A stretch of 64,000 nucleotides of DNA from Cavia porcellus (GCF_034190915.1 NW_026947485.1:38701519-38765518), one strand, 5' to 3'. Shown: positions 11,074 to 21,734, counted from the first letter of the stretch. Notes: a model not told the origin generated them from the letters alone. Numbers and translations: made by a program.

Positions 11074-11092
11074 TCCTCGTTAGTATAGTGGT
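11074..11092 (+). other. tRNA-Asp 5' fragment retro-insertion
   Basis: Nineteen bases, TCCTCGTTAGTATAGTGGT, equal the first 19 nt of mammalian tRNA-Asp(GUC). An A-rich tail follows (11093-11107). The whole is bounded by perfect 9-bp direct repeats ATGCCTTAT (11065-11073 and 11108-11116). The rest of the tRNA is absent. The structure reads as reverse transcription and insertion of a tRNA 5' fragment by LINE machinery (inference). Confidence 0.75.
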
Positions 11093-11861
11093 AAAAAACA
11101 AAAAACTATGCCTTATGTGGCATTAGTGTGTGCTGTTTATGAACATTTGAATATAGTTAGTGACAAGAAGTCTTAGTATGTGTGTATTCATGGCTGATGG
11201 GCTATCCAGCTACCGTTTGAACAAACTCAGAAACTCAGTATTGATCCATCCATGTTGGAATCAGATTATCATTCCACTTTTGGAGCAGCTGAATGTCATC
11301 CTGAACCTTCTAGATACAGACCATATAGAGCAGTTTTTTTCCCGGTACACTTAAAAAATGTGCATTGTTTTAGATTTGCTAGTGCCATAGCCAAAACCCT
11401 TTACCTGCGTAGATGTCTTCAGAGGTAGTATTAATATGTGGCTCAGGAGTTCAATTAGTTTTTATCACAGAAAAATGGAGTCTTCTTGGGTTGAGCAACT
11501 TGCTTGAAAATTCATTAGAAATAACTGTGCTTACGAGTGGTCAGTTTTAGAACCAAAAAATGAGACTGGCTTTGTGGATCATGGAAAACAGCCACAGCTA
11601 CATTTTGCTTTCTTTAGTGTTATAGTTTCAGGGTTCAAGTTCCATTTTCAGTTATATGGGAAAGTATCCCTGACTGGTTTTCTTTTCCTTTGCTTGTGAT
11701 TACAATGTATAAGTAAAGTCTTAGGTATGTATGGACACTTAGTTTATGATTTCATGGTTATCTCTTATTATTCTTTTCTGACATTAATGACAACTAAATT
11801 AATTGCCTAGTAAATAAAAGCTTTAGTATGAGTTTCAATATACTAGAAGAATACCCAACTA

Positions 11862-12012
11862 GAGCCGGGCATGGTGACATACTCCTGTAATCCCAGCACT
11901 CAGAAGCAGAGGCAGGAAGATCAACATGAATTTAGACCCTATCTGGAGAATTTACTGAGCTCAAGGCAGCCTGGGCATATATATCAAGATCCTGTTGTAA
12001 AAAAAGAAAAGA
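11862..12012 (+). mobile_element. B1-like SINE
   Basis: GCCGGGCATGGTGACATACT, CTGTAATCCCAGCACTCAG, second-half block with GAGCTCAAGGCAGCCTGGGC and an A tail. GAATACCCA(A/G)CTA repeats lie on both sides. Confidence 0.9.
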
Positions 12013-12486
12013 ATACCCAGCTAACTAGTTACATGGTCACTGCTCTCATTTCAGGAAGGTTAATAATAAATCCTATTACCATGTTTTAGCTTACAGTCTC
12101 TGAAGGTAAGAAAGGTCATAGCAGGCCTGACATACAATGACCTCTAAAAAACATCTCAGTAAGGTGAGAAGTGTTTTGAGATTGACAAAGCAATGAGCAG
12201 TGTTTTTGATGAGCAGGGATAGGGGTTTTCTTCATTTTGATCTATGTAGGAGTGTTCATTTTCTTCTGTAGATCTCTCCATTTAAATGTGTTGGTAGGAG
12301 GCTGTAATTAGGCAACAAAAGGGAAATTATTTTATAAGTAAGTTTGGAATGCTCTGAAACAGTCAATGTTATATAACTACACACTGCAGGTTGGTAGCCT
12401 AGTGATCAGTGCTTAACAGAAGAGATCTGCGCTTCTCCATGTTTTTGTTGTATCATGCATCTTTGATGTTACCCTTCCCCACATAC

Positions 12487-12639
12487 ATCAGTATGTTTCT
12501 TTTTTTTTTTTTTTTTTTTTTTTTTAAGGCTAGTCAAGTGAAGCAGTGGGAGTGGAGAAGGAACAAAGAAATCTGTAACTGGTTGTGATCAATTAGTTGT
12601 AAACACCACTGCACTCGGACCAGCCATCAGTATGTTTCT
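12487..12639 (-). mobile_element. Retro-insertion unit carrying the Y3 copy (14-bp TSD)
   Basis: The unit is target-site repeat ATCAGTATGTTTCT (12487-12500), a T run of about 25 (poly(A) on the - strand), the Y3 body, and the second ATCAGTATGTTTCT (12626-12639). The repeats are identical, so the insertion is fairly recent and complete. Confidence 0.93.
12526..12625 (-). pseudogene. RNY3P: Full-length Y3 RNA retrocopy
   Basis: On the - strand it starts GGCTGGTCCGAGTGCAGTGG and ends with CTTGACTAGCCTT, covering the whole ~101-nt Y3 scRNA. I could find no difference from the Y3 sequence as I remember it. Y RNAs bind Ro60 and La and take part in RNA quality control and replication initiation. 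The genomic Y3 gene uses an external type 3 pol III promoter. This copy has a poly(A) tail and target duplications instead of an upstream PSE/TATA, so it is probably silent. Confidence 0.92.
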
Positions 12640-12652
12640 AAGCTTAAAATAC

Positions 12653-12722
12653 TGGGGATTTAGCTCAGTGGCTTAAGTACAAGGTCATGATTTCGATCCC
12701 TAGTACCAAAAAAACAAAAAAC
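12653..12722 (+). mobile_element. ID SINE, shortened
   Basis: ACTGGGGATTTAGCTCAGTG, AAGGTCATGATTTCGATCCC, GTACC and an A-rich tail. The anticodon-arm region is partly deleted. Confidence 0.85.
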
Positions 12723-12862
12723 ACTTGAAAACCAAAATTCTTCCACTTTCATTAAATATGTGATGTATTATAGAATGCTTCAAATATTGATTAACCCCAC
12801 TCTCATCACCCAATTCTGGGGGCTTGAACCTAGGATTTTCATACTAAACTGTATTTTTGCCC

Positions 12863-12973
12863 TTTTTTATTTTTGAGTCAGGAACTCTGTAATTTAAATT
12901 GCCCAGGATAGGCCTGAACATTCAACCCTCCTTCTCAGCCTTCCAAAGTACAGGTATTGCCACCATACCCTGC
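12863..12973 (-). mobile_element. Old B1-like SINE
   Basis: Diverged reverse B1: TTTTTGAGTCAGGAACTC, GCCCAGGATAGGCCTGAAC, ACAGGTATTGCCACCATACC. Confidence 0.6.
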
Positions 12974-12979
12974 TGAGTG

Positions 12980-13515
12980 TTGTACTAATCCTTAATTCCT
13001 GCTAATTGTTCTGAGTTTTGGAGAGTTGAGCATAGAGGTGTGTTTCCATCTGTTTTGGCTTTTTGCCTGCATTGAGCTTTATCCATACATAAGACCCTCT
13101 CAGTTAAATAACTGTATTCTTGAGTTCATCTTTCAGTAGGTTGGCAGGCCTATGCATTGTTCTAGCTGCAGTTTGTTAGCTTTCACTAAACAATGTGCCC
13201 TGGCGAACCAGTGAACTTGTGCCATAGGAAGTCTTTTGGGGTGGGCTGCTCCACCTCAACCTGTATGTATCCTCAGGACAGAAGAGAAATGGGTTGTTGG
13301 TCACTGAAGTTGAATTCAAAAATTCAGAAATTGTTACTTTTTGAAGCCTGCCTGCTTTTCTGAGGGTATTCCTGGTTGGCTTCATTGAAGTTTTCTTAAG
13401 GGTGAGTGGCTGCCATCTTTTTAGGGCCTTTTGCTTACCAAGTTTTTTTCAAACACAGCAACTGCTCGTTTGTGTCCAATTGGGATTCTCCACTAATGAG
13501 GTGTTGAGATTTGTG
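12980..13515. other. UBE2H: Unique intronic sequence with a short open frame on the - strand
   Basis: A 69-codon - strand frame (13176-13385) has no recognisable domain and no sign of a processed transcript. Otherwise nothing recognised. Confidence 0.45.
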
Positions 13516-13518
13516 TTT

Positions 13519-13714
13519 TGTTTTGTTTTTTGAGACCAGATCTCACCTCACAGTTCAGACTGGTCTTAAACTCACTATGTAGCTTGAGACAGGGTCTATG
13601 TCATTCAGGCTGGCTTTGGACTCACTGTGTATGTAGCCCATACTGGCCTTGAATTTGCAGGAATTCTGCCTTAGCCTCCCAAGTGTAGGGATTACAGGCT
13701 TGTGCCACTATGGT
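13519..13714 (-). mobile_element. B1-like SINE, composite (two partial copies)
   Basis: Two GAGAC(A/C) starts (near 13531 and 13587), three 'CAGACTGG/CAGGCTGG/TACTGG' blocks and one GTGTAGGGATTACAGGC end. It looks like one B1 inserted into or recombined with another. Confidence 0.75.
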
Positions 13715-13719
13715 TGGTT

Positions 13720-14860
13720 AGAGGATTGTGAATACTCTTCTTTTTTTGGTAGACTTTCGATTTTTTAATGTTTACCGACTAAGAAAATTGAAAAAGTAAA
13801 ATCTGTTGTTATTACCAGCTCTTAGGATCTGGTAAAAGATAATCTGTTAGTTTTCCCCAAATCATTATATAACCAAAGGAAATAGGGAAGTCTTACCTAT
13901 TTGATAACTGGTTTTTATGCATACATTAAAGGTATAACATGTTCCCCCCACCAAAATTAAAAAAAAAAAAACTTGACAGTTGAGTAAGATTTTATGGTTT
14001 GTTTTATTCTAAACATTTTACAAATTTATGATTTGGTTGACAGTTGAATTCACTATGGTTTGAGCAAAAAGTTTTGAAAGGTCAGTGTTTGATTTTCCCT
14101 GGCTGATCAGGGGTGTGAGTAACATGGCTGAGATTCTCAGATGACTACAATTTCACCATTACTTTCAACCCTATAGGCCAAAAGCCCAGGGAAAGAGATA
14201 TGTTCAAATCACAGAGGAAATCATGTGTTCTAGACCATGAGTATTGATGCCCCTCTGATTTGTGTCCATCTTTCTACTTCCCTAGTGAGCAGGATTGTTT
14301 TTTTCTTCTCCTTACTGAATTACGGAACAGGTAGATAACCTCAGGGGACTGACTGACCCTGTGGTTTTCATCTTGAGCAACTAGAAGTCTTTCACCAAAA
14401 GAGAAGGGATAGCAAAATGTGAACTTGTTTGGTAGCAAAAGAGCAAGAGCAACTTCCTATTCATAAGTAATCACCCTGTGATTGTTTTAAGGAAGTATTT
14501 ACTGATTAGAAAGGCAAGAATTTGGAGCGATGAAGGCCATCCAGGAGATAGTGTTCCCTCCAGGGCTGGAGTGACAGATGATGTTACATGCAGATATGCC
14601 AAGGAAGGAGAAGAGCCAGGGACATTTCCTTAGGGCTGCAAGCAAATGGAATGACCAAGTACATAGAACGTGGGCAAGAAGGAACCCTAACAAACTCTTT
14701 CCAGAGGTTTGTCCAGGGACAAAGTGTTAGTCATCCTATACCCTTTATTAAGAGAAGGGAATGAGTTTTCCAAAAAGTCATATTTATATTGCCTGTGTCA
14801 AGTCTGAGAAACCCCCCAAAATATAAATAAAACTGAAATATGATAGGCTTCATAGAGTGA
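13720..14860. other. UBE2H: Unique intronic sequence
   Basis: No repeat family or gene recognised. A C10-A8 run lies at 14868-14886, just beyond this stretch. Confidence 0.5.
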
Positions 14861-14897
14861 AAGTATCCCCCCCCCCCCAAAAAAAAACAAAAACCAA

Positions 14898-15057
14898 AAA
14901 AATGGGGTTAAACCCAAGGCCTTTGCACTAAGCTGCATCCTAACCCGTTTTTGAGACATGGCCTTGCTAAGTTGTCTACCCTGTGCTTGAAGTTGAACTT
15001 CTACTTCAGCCTTCTAGATCTGGAATTTATAGGCATGGACCACCATGCCTGGTTTAA
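14898..15057 (-). mobile_element. Old ID fragment plus old B1
   Basis: A weak reverse ID (14898-14945) adjoins a reverse B1 (GAGACATGGCCTTGCTAAG ... GGAATTTATAGGCATGGACC). Confidence 0.55.
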
Positions 15058-15084
15058 AAGCTAATTTTTGTTTATTGTTTTTGT

Positions 15085-15230
15085 TTTTTTGGAGAAGGGT
15101 CTCACTGTATAGTTCAGGCTAGCTTTATTTAAATTCATTATGTAACCTAGGCTGGCCTCGAACTCACAGCAGTCCTCCTGCCTGAGCCTCCTAAGTGCTG
15201 GGATTACAGGTGTGTGCCACCATACCCAGT
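15085..15230 (-). mobile_element. B1-like SINE with duplicated right half
   Basis: GTCTCACTGTATAGTTCAGG, CTAGGCTGGCCTCGAACTCA, AAGTGCTGGGATTACAGG. TTTAAAAGCT flanks it on both sides. Confidence 0.93.
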
Positions 15231-15570
15231 TTTAAAAGCTGATTATTAAAAAACCTCAGAATTTGTGCTGCTCTGCAAGGCACTGCTGCCTTTCAAAAAA
15301 AAAAAAAAAATCTTGTTTGCTTCTTTATTTTTAAAAAGAGCCCAAGTCATAGGGCATTTGGGATTTAGGAATAGAAGTAGGAAATGGGCTAGGTGGCTCT
15401 TGGAAGAATGGCTTTGTTTATTTTTTAGTATTATATTTGAAAAGCAAGTTAAGATTATGCAAGTAAAAATCCCTGAGATGACTACTCACTCACTCATGAG
15501 TCCTAGTGATGCAGATCACATCCAGCTTTGAGCACCGTGCAGGATTTTAACCTTAAGAAAGCAGCATATT

Positions 15571-15655
15571 TGGGCTAAGGATGTAGCTCAGTGGTAGAGC
15601 ACTTGCTTAGCATGTATACAGGCCTGGGTTTGATCCAGTCCTTCAAAAAAAAAAA
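15571..15655 (+). mobile_element. ID SINE, classic GGTAGAGCACTTGC type
   Basis: GGATGTAGCTCAGTGGTAGA, GCACTTGCTTAGCATG, GGGTTTGATCC and an A run. Confidence 0.88.
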
Positions 15656-15663
15656 TTTTTTTT

Positions 15664-15850
15664 TTTGATGTTCACAGCAGCTTTATTTACAGTTGTCATA
15701 ATGGAAATAACCAGTCATTCCACGAATCAGAAAACTGTTAAACAGTGTCCACACACGTGACACTGTAAGGATGGTCAGTTTGTTTTCATTCAGTGGTGAT
15801 AAAGAATAAACTTCAAATGCAACAGCATAAATGAGCTTCCAAAAAATGTC
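15664..15850 (+). mobile_element. L1 ORF2 3' relic
   Basis: GATGTTCACAGCAGCTTTAT and TAATGGAAATAACC are standard mammalian L1 ORF2 end phrases. Degraded. Confidence 0.65.
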
Positions 15851-15854
15851 ATTA

Positions 15855-15962
15855 GCTAGAGTGGTGGTGCATGTCTGTATTGAACACTGAGGGAGACTGG
15901 GGCAGAAGGATCATATGTTCAAGCCCAACCTGGGCAACTTAGTGACTTAGTCAAGACCCTGC
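15855..15962 (+). mobile_element. Old B1-like SINE
   Basis: GTGGTGCATGTCTGTA, GGGGCAGAAGGATCATATG, AACCTGGGCAACTTAG, AGACCCTG. Confidence 0.7.
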
Positions 15963-16191
15963 TTGGGTACTCCAGGCCTGAGTCCATGGTGCCACTGTTG
16001 CCACTGGATTCTGCCACCTTCCTGTTGCCACTGCCACCACACATTCAAGTGACTAGAAAATTAAAAAAAAACAAAAACAAAAATCCAGCATATTTTACAG
16101 AATTTTCCATTTTAATATTCAAAGGAAGTCAAGAAAGAAATGATGAAATGATTATGATCCTATCTTTTGCTCTATAAGCCTGGATGATCTT

Positions 16192-16284
16192 TTTTTGTGT
16201 GTGTGTGTGTGGTACTGTGGATCGAACTCATGACCTCATGCTTGCCAGGCAGGCACTTATGCCCCTGAGCTAAATCCCCAGCCC
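16192..16284 (-). mobile_element. ID SINE with 15-bp target-site duplication
   Basis: Reverse ID with a (TG)n tail. AGCCTGGATGATCTT occurs at 16177-16191 and 16285-16299. Confidence 0.95.
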
Positions 16285-16344
16285 AGCCTGGATGATCTTA
16301 TTAGTCAATAGGATTGCTTTATCTTAAGAATTAGTGCATATTTT

Positions 16345-16460
16345 GAGCAAGTTTGGTGGGCATGCCTGCAATTCCAGTGCTCAGGAGACTGAGGCAGGAG
16401 GATTGCCATGGGTTGAAGGTTAGCCTGAACTATAAAATGAGACCCTGTATCAACTTAAAA
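16345..16460 (+). mobile_element. B1-like SINE
   Basis: TTGGTGGGCATGCCTGCAAT, CTGAGGCAGGAGGATTGCC, AGCCTGAACTATAAAATGAG. Confidence 0.85.
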
Positions 16461-17169
16461 AACAGAGGGGAATTGGTTCATATTTTGATGTGGCATATTT
16501 TAATTACTGTATATTCTCTAAAAAGGATATGTGTAGCTGAAAGTTTTACTCCGAGGAGATGTCATTTATATTAATATTTTAGTCTAATCATGGAATGTAG
16601 TTTGTATATGTGCTGCCAAAGTGAACACAATAGACTGTAGTTCAAAGCATATTGTACAGTCATTTTTAGTGATGTGTAATACTTCCTGGTAAGGAACAGC
16701 AGTATTATACTTCTCTTTTTGCAGAAAAAGAAATGGAGAAGCGTAGAAGAGACTTGTGCAAGGTGAAAGAGCAAGAGAGGGGAAGGCCTAAAATGAGATT
16801 TGTGTTTTCCATACATTGTGCCCTGCAGAGCTGCCAGCCTCCCCTTTGCTGGGAATAGTGTAGCCTAACGGAATGTGTTCTGCCAGATGTCCAGTGTGTT
16901 AGGTGATCTCCACGCCCATCTATTCTCCTCTGAACCGCCTGTTACTGCCTTGCAAATAGATCTACCTTTTCCTGCCTATGGTTTGGCAGATCTCTACCTG
17001 GAGAGGGTGGTGGTGACTGCAGTTTGCAGACATGAAAGAGTTGGGGAAGGCTGTTGAGTCACCAACCTCTGCAGCAGCTCAGCTGAGAAAGTTGAGTGTT
17101 TTCTTGACCTGAAGAACCCACAAGTAGCCTTTCCCTGAGCAGGGTCAATAGTACTGTTTATTGGGTTTT

Positions 17170-17510
17170 ATTTTTGTTCTTTGCAATAATAGAGATTGAA
17201 TTCAGGGCCTTGTATGTACTGGGGCAAGTGCTCTACCACTTACAACCCAGGCCACGATTGATTGACTGATTGGACAGGGTCTCAAGTTGACCTCAAATCT
17301 TGGGATCATAGGTATATACTACCACATCTGGCTAGTTTTATAGTATTATATATATATGTGTGTGTATATGTATATGTTTATATTTTTGTTTGTTTGCTTG
17401 TTTTTTGTGAGAAGGCTTTGCCAAATTTTGCAGACTTGACTTTAGATCATCCTGTCTTAGCCTCGCATATAATTGGGATTATAGGTTTATACCATCACAC
17501 CCATCTTGAT
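17170..17510 (-). mobile_element. Old ID and two old B1 fragments
   Basis: Reverse ID (17170-17250, GGCAAGTGCTCTACCACTTA), then a B1 remnant (17273-17333, GACAGGGTCTCAAGTTGACC) and another (17403-17505, ATTGGGATTATAGG). A short TA/TG-rich tract separates the last two. Confidence 0.65.
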
Positions 17511-17921
17511 GCTCCTTTTAATGGGAAATCCGTATCATTTGGGTGTTCTAAAGTAAATACATAACCTACATCATTCGTTTATATATGTTGATTGAGACAC
17601 AAGTGTTGTAAAGTTCACATTAATACTGTAGGATCAGACTGCATTGTAGGATCAGACTGATGGACTGCACTTTGGTACCTGCTCATTTAGTCTAAGGCAA
17701 AGTAAGGGCCATTTGTTCATCATGAACTATACTTCTCAGGGGTGTAGTAACTGCCCATTAGCCAGAAATGGAGCCAGCTGACTCTAATCTCTAGATTAGG
17801 TGATGTGTTTCATACTTACCTTGCAAAAAGTTAAAAGTTGATGTTTTTAGAATAAAGGTCTTTGACCTAATACATTTGAACAAAAATAAGTCATTCTGAT
17901 AAATTTTTCCAAAGATGAGTT

Positions 17922-18078
17922 TAGCTGGGTGTTGTGAGTCACACTTACAATCTCAGCACTTAGAAGGTTGAGGCAGGAGGATCACCGTGAGTACAAAGTC
18001 AGCCTGAGCTCTACATACTGAGTTCAAGGCTAGCCAGAACTATGTAGTCAGACCCTGGCTTCAAAAGAAGAAAAAAAA
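17922..18078 (+). mobile_element. B1-like SINE with duplicated right half
   Basis: TTAGCTGGGTGTTGTGAGTC, GAGGCAGGAGGATCACCGTG, then TACAAAGTCAGCCTGAGC and GAGTTCAAGGCTAGCCAGAA. Confidence 0.92.
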
Positions 18079-18099
18079 ATTTGAATGTGTTTATTTCAT

Positions 18100-18101
<2 letters not shown>

Positions 18102-18145
<44 letters not shown>
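18102..18145. repeat. (GT)n microsatellite
   Basis: About 21 GT units, followed by a reverse ID remnant (18147-18212). Confidence 0.95.
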
Positions 18146-18147
<2 letters not shown>

Positions 18148-18849
18148 AGTACCGGTGGGCCTATTATAGGGCCTCACAAATGCTAAGTGAGCGCTCTACT
18201 CCCAACCATGCACATTTGCATAGGTGAGAGATGCTCCTTTCAGAGGGACTTATGGGTCACCCCTCTGCCAGCCTTGGTGAATAGTTCACTGCTTTAGAGT
18301 GGCAGGACTGGAATCTCCCTCCTGACCTCCAGAAGCCATAACCTTTACCCAAACCTGGATACGGGCTTTTCCTTTTCCACGTACCTGTTTTACAGGTGTG
18401 ATTCAGTACGTCTATAAAAATGGATTAATAGTGTGTGGTAGACACAGGAAAGAACCAATAATTAATGGGTTTTTTTATTTGTTTGGAACAAACACATAAG
18501 CTAAAGCCACTTAAGTTGGTAGCTTGAGGAAATTTAAAAGTGGTAGGAAAGGATATAAAAAATCTCTTCCTGGGACACACAAAACCTGTAGTTATGTGAT
18601 GTGTTATCTACAATATTTCTCTAATCAGAAGCGCTCAGAATATTACTGAAAGAGAACAAAACCTGTACTTTGTTTTTAAAGGATTTTGTTGGTGTTTGGT
18701 AGGCACATCCAGCAGCTAATCCTTTGGAGTGCCTCCTGTGTCAGCAGCACCAGCTCACTGTGCATGCACCTGTGAACAGTGCGGGTCACTTCCTGTGTTG
18801 AGCCATTGAAAACAAGCCCACTACCTCTGTGAAGTACCCAGAAAAACAC

Positions 18850-18970
18850 CTGAATGGCTGCGGATGGTTCTGTAATCCCAGAATTTGGGAGACTGAGGCA
18901 AAAGAATCACTGCAAGTTCAAGGCCAGTGTGAACTGCACAGCCAAATTCTGTCTCAAAAAACAACAAAAA
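18850..18970 (+). mobile_element. B1-like SINE
   Basis: GGCTGCGGATGGTTCTGTAA, GAGGCAAAAGAATCACTGC, GTCTCAAAAAACAAC. Confidence 0.85.
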
Positions 18971-19159
18971 GAAATGCATGCATGTTACCTGCTTAGAGCC
19001 CATCCACAGCCTTGTACATGGGAGAAAAAAGGGAGCTTTGGGGAGGAGTACTCTTGTCTCTGAGCCATGGCTTGGCTCCCCGGCCCATGAACCGTGAGAC
19101 TGCTGCAGAGATGTGAGCAGCTTACACCATCATGAAAGTTGAGACAGTTGTGTCTGCCA

Positions 19160-19300
19160 ACAAGCAATGTGGTGGCTAAGCCTAAATTTGAAATCCTCTT
19201 AGGCAAGTCACATCATCTGTGTGCTTCAGTTTCCTCTCGTGTGAAATGGAGGCAGTGAGGTACTTACCCTCATGGGCTGCACGTTTGGCCCAGAGCTGAA
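19160..19300 (+). repeat. MIR relic
   Basis: TTAGGCAAGTCACATCATC, CTTCAGTTTCCTCTCGTG, AAATGGAGGCAGTGAGG follow the MIR 3' half (sense). Confidence 0.7.
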
Positions 19301-19605
19301 GAGTTCTGGCTTGTAACCAGGGCCATGCAAGGGTTAGTCTGCTTCCACTGCTGTTATTACTACTACTGTTACTATAGTTCTTATTAACTCTTCCTGGTCT
19401 GGGAGCACACTCACTTTGTAAATCTTCTCAATTTGCTTATTTTTTGGCAATGATTACCTTTTGCCTTATGATTGCCTTTACTAACACACCCACCAAAAGA
19501 TAAAGGAGAAGAAACTATACTTTCCATGTCTTATTAGACATTTCAGATGTTTGCAAAAGTAGGAAGGACATCATTTACAGAAAAACACTCTTTAAATAAA
19601 AAATA

Positions 19606-19868
19606 GCCATAGGTGGTAACTCATCACTCTCTGGCAGCTGAAGCAGGAGAGTTGCTGCAAGTTCAAGGCCAGCCTGAACTACACAGCAAGACCCTGCCTC
19701 AAAAGAAAAGTAGTGTCATTTGATGTGTGAAAAATTTTATGAGCCCATTGCCTCAACATAACCTTAAAAACATTCTTATGGGGGATACAGTTCAGTGGTG
19801 CAGCACCTGGCTGGCCTATGAGGTCCTGCATTTGATTCCCGGTACCCACCAGAAAAATAAATAAATAA
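19606..19868 (+). mobile_element. B1-like SINE followed by an ID SINE
   Basis: B1 at 19606-19707 (GTTCAAGGCCAGCCTGAACT) and ID at 19779-19868 (GATACAGTTCAGTGGTGCAG ... TTCCCGGTACCC). Confidence 0.85.
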
Positions 19869-20049
19869 AAACATCCTTATATATGCATCTTACATATGCA
19901 TAGTGTTTTATGGCCTTTTTCTACCCAGCATTCAAGTATAACATTTTTCCTTGTTCCTTAGCCTTTACAATTATTTTTCCATGGCTTTGTACAATGAATA
20001 ATTATTAAATTTTTTACTATGTTGCTTCCTTTAAAAAAAATAAAGCCTA

Positions 20050-20148
20050 ACGACCAGGCATTTAGCTCAGTGGCTTAAGCGCCTGCCTGGCAGATATGAA
20101 ATTGTGAGTTCAATCCCTGGTCTTTCCCCACCCCTCCCCCAAAAAAAC
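20050..20148 (+). mobile_element. ID SINE
   Basis: GACCAGGCATTTAGCTCAGT, GCGCCTGCCTGGCAG, GTGAGTTCAATCCCTGGT and a C/A-rich tail. Confidence 0.88.
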
Positions 20149-20424
20149 CTTATAAGCAAAACAAGATCCTACTGTAGATAGTTTGAGGTTATCTTGAAAG
20201 GTCATTTTTGATTGTTTCCTGGTGCTTGGGAGTCTCACTGTACTATCAGTCGTTGGGACTGTTTTGAAATTGGCCTTATAAAGGCAAAACTGCACCACAT
20301 CTGTACCTCTGGGCTGTGGTAAAAGGTATCTTTGTGGTGGTGGTGCATGAGATCAGGGTTCCTGATGTTCTCCACTGAGGGGTTCTAGCATATCATGCCT
20401 AGACCTACACTGCTTAGTACACCT

Positions 20425-20755
20425 ATATATGGCTTCTTAAATTTAATTAATTTAATTGCACTTTAATATAAGGAAAATGTTAATTCCTTACCCATAATAG
20501 CCATATTTTAGGTGCTCAGTAGCCACATGGCGACAAGAGGCTACTGTTTTGATTTTTATTATTACCTGTTTGCAGTACATAATAGTTGTATTCATTGTAG
20601 AGAATCGGTACAGTTATGTAACACATTTCAGTTCTTTTATCCCTCCCTCCATCCCTGTTTTGTTTCGTGTGGGTCAGATTTAGTGGCTCTAGTTTCAATA
20701 GTTCAGGTATAGAGCATTTCCATCCCCGCAGAAAGTTCTGTTGAGTAGTGCTGCT
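20425..20755 (-). mobile_element. MER5A-type hAT-Charlie relic
   Basis: AATTTAATTAATTTAATTG, GTGCTCAGTAGCCACATGG and, at the end, GCATTTCCATCCCCGCAGAA with AAGTTCTGTTGAGTAGTGCT match the MER5A consensus. About 135 bp of unrelated sequence sits inside. Confidence 0.7.
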
Positions 20756-20799
20756 ACTCAGCCGCTTCATCCCACAGCGATAAGGAAGAGCTTCATCTT

Positions 20800-21035
20800 A
20801 GGTAGAGGGTATTCTAAAGCAGTTTACAAACTTTGGCTTCGTGTGTTTGTATATAAAGTTTTGTTGGATCACAGCCATGATTGTTTGTTCGCCATTTGTT
20901 TTTTTGCAATTATCTTGGACTGTTTTTGTGCTACAGTGGCATCGCTGGATCTTGAACAGAAACTGTTTGCAGCCCACAAGGCCTGGAGTATTTATCCTGT
21001 CCTCTTAGGAAAAGCATTCCCAACCTCTTTGATCC
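20800..21035. mobile_element. MER58-like hAT-Charlie relic
   Basis: AGTTTACAAACTTTGGCT, TAAAGTTTTGTTGGATCACA, GCCATGATTGTTTGTTCGCC, and GCCTGGAGTATTTATCCTGT follow the nonautonomous hAT element I recall as MER58. The family name is less certain than the class. Confidence 0.6.
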
Positions 21036-21039
21036 AGAA

Positions 21040-21239
21040 CAGGGTTTTCCAGCCTCAGCACATGTGATATTTTGGTCCAGGTGGTTCTCTGTTGGCGGCT
21101 GTCATGTGCACTAGAAGATGCTTTATTACTGTACCTGTTCTCTGCCCAGTGCACATCTCTTCCACCCACTTGGGACAGCATGCAGTGTCTTCACACATTG
21201 CCAGATTGCTTGGGTAGCAAAATTACCCTGCTAAGAACC
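21040..21239 (-). mobile_element. MER20 hAT-Charlie relic, full length
   Basis: Starts CAGGGTTTTCCAGCCTCAGC and ends GGGTAGCAAAATTACCCTGC-TAAGAACC. The middle (GATATTTTGGTCCAGGTGG) also follows MER20. Both ends are present. Confidence 0.75.
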
Positions 21240-21253
21240 CCAAATCTCTCTCT

Positions 21254-21256
<3 letters not shown>

Positions 21257-21284
<28 letters not shown>

Positions 21285-21424
21285 GTCTTTTTGAAACAGG
21301 GCTGTGCAGTTTAGGCTGTCCTTGAGCTCACTTTGTAGCCTAGGCTGGTCTCGAACTCACAAGGATCCTCCTTTCTCAGCCTCCTGAGTGCTGGGATTAC
21401 AGGCGTGAGCCACCACGCCTGGCT
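21257..21424 (-). mobile_element. B1-like SINE with duplicated right half, well preserved
   Basis: A long T run, GCAGTTTAGGCTGTCCTTGA, CCTAGGCTGGTCTCGAACTC, GAGTGCTGGGATTACAGGCG. CCAAATCTC repeats flank it. Confidence 0.95.
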
Positions 21425-21734
21425 CCAAATCTCAAATAATGTGGCTTGGCGCAAAGCATTCACCTCTTAATACTGCATAGGCATGTTTATTGTAAAATAA
21501 ATCAATCCAGAATAAAAGGTAGATTTTTTATGCCACCTTTTGTATTTCCACACTGCCTCCAGAAACAAGAATGCTTATATAAAACATGACAGAATAGCTG
21601 ATGGAATCGAAAAATGGAAGCGCTCAGGTTTTCCAGTTCACTGTTGCCATCTGAGAACAGAATAGAAATCACTGCATTCCAAAGCTATGGGGAAGTATGA
21701 GTTATAGCACATCCTGGTTTATTTTACTTTTCTA

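Noticed and set aside
13176..13385. 69-codon frame that might belong to a processed pseudogene
   Set aside because: No tail, no flanking repeats, and no family recognised.
19443..19460. TTTGGCAATG, identical to the start of miR-182
   Set aside because: The match stops after ten bases and there is no hairpin-like context. It is also in a UBE2H intron, not at the expected cluster position.
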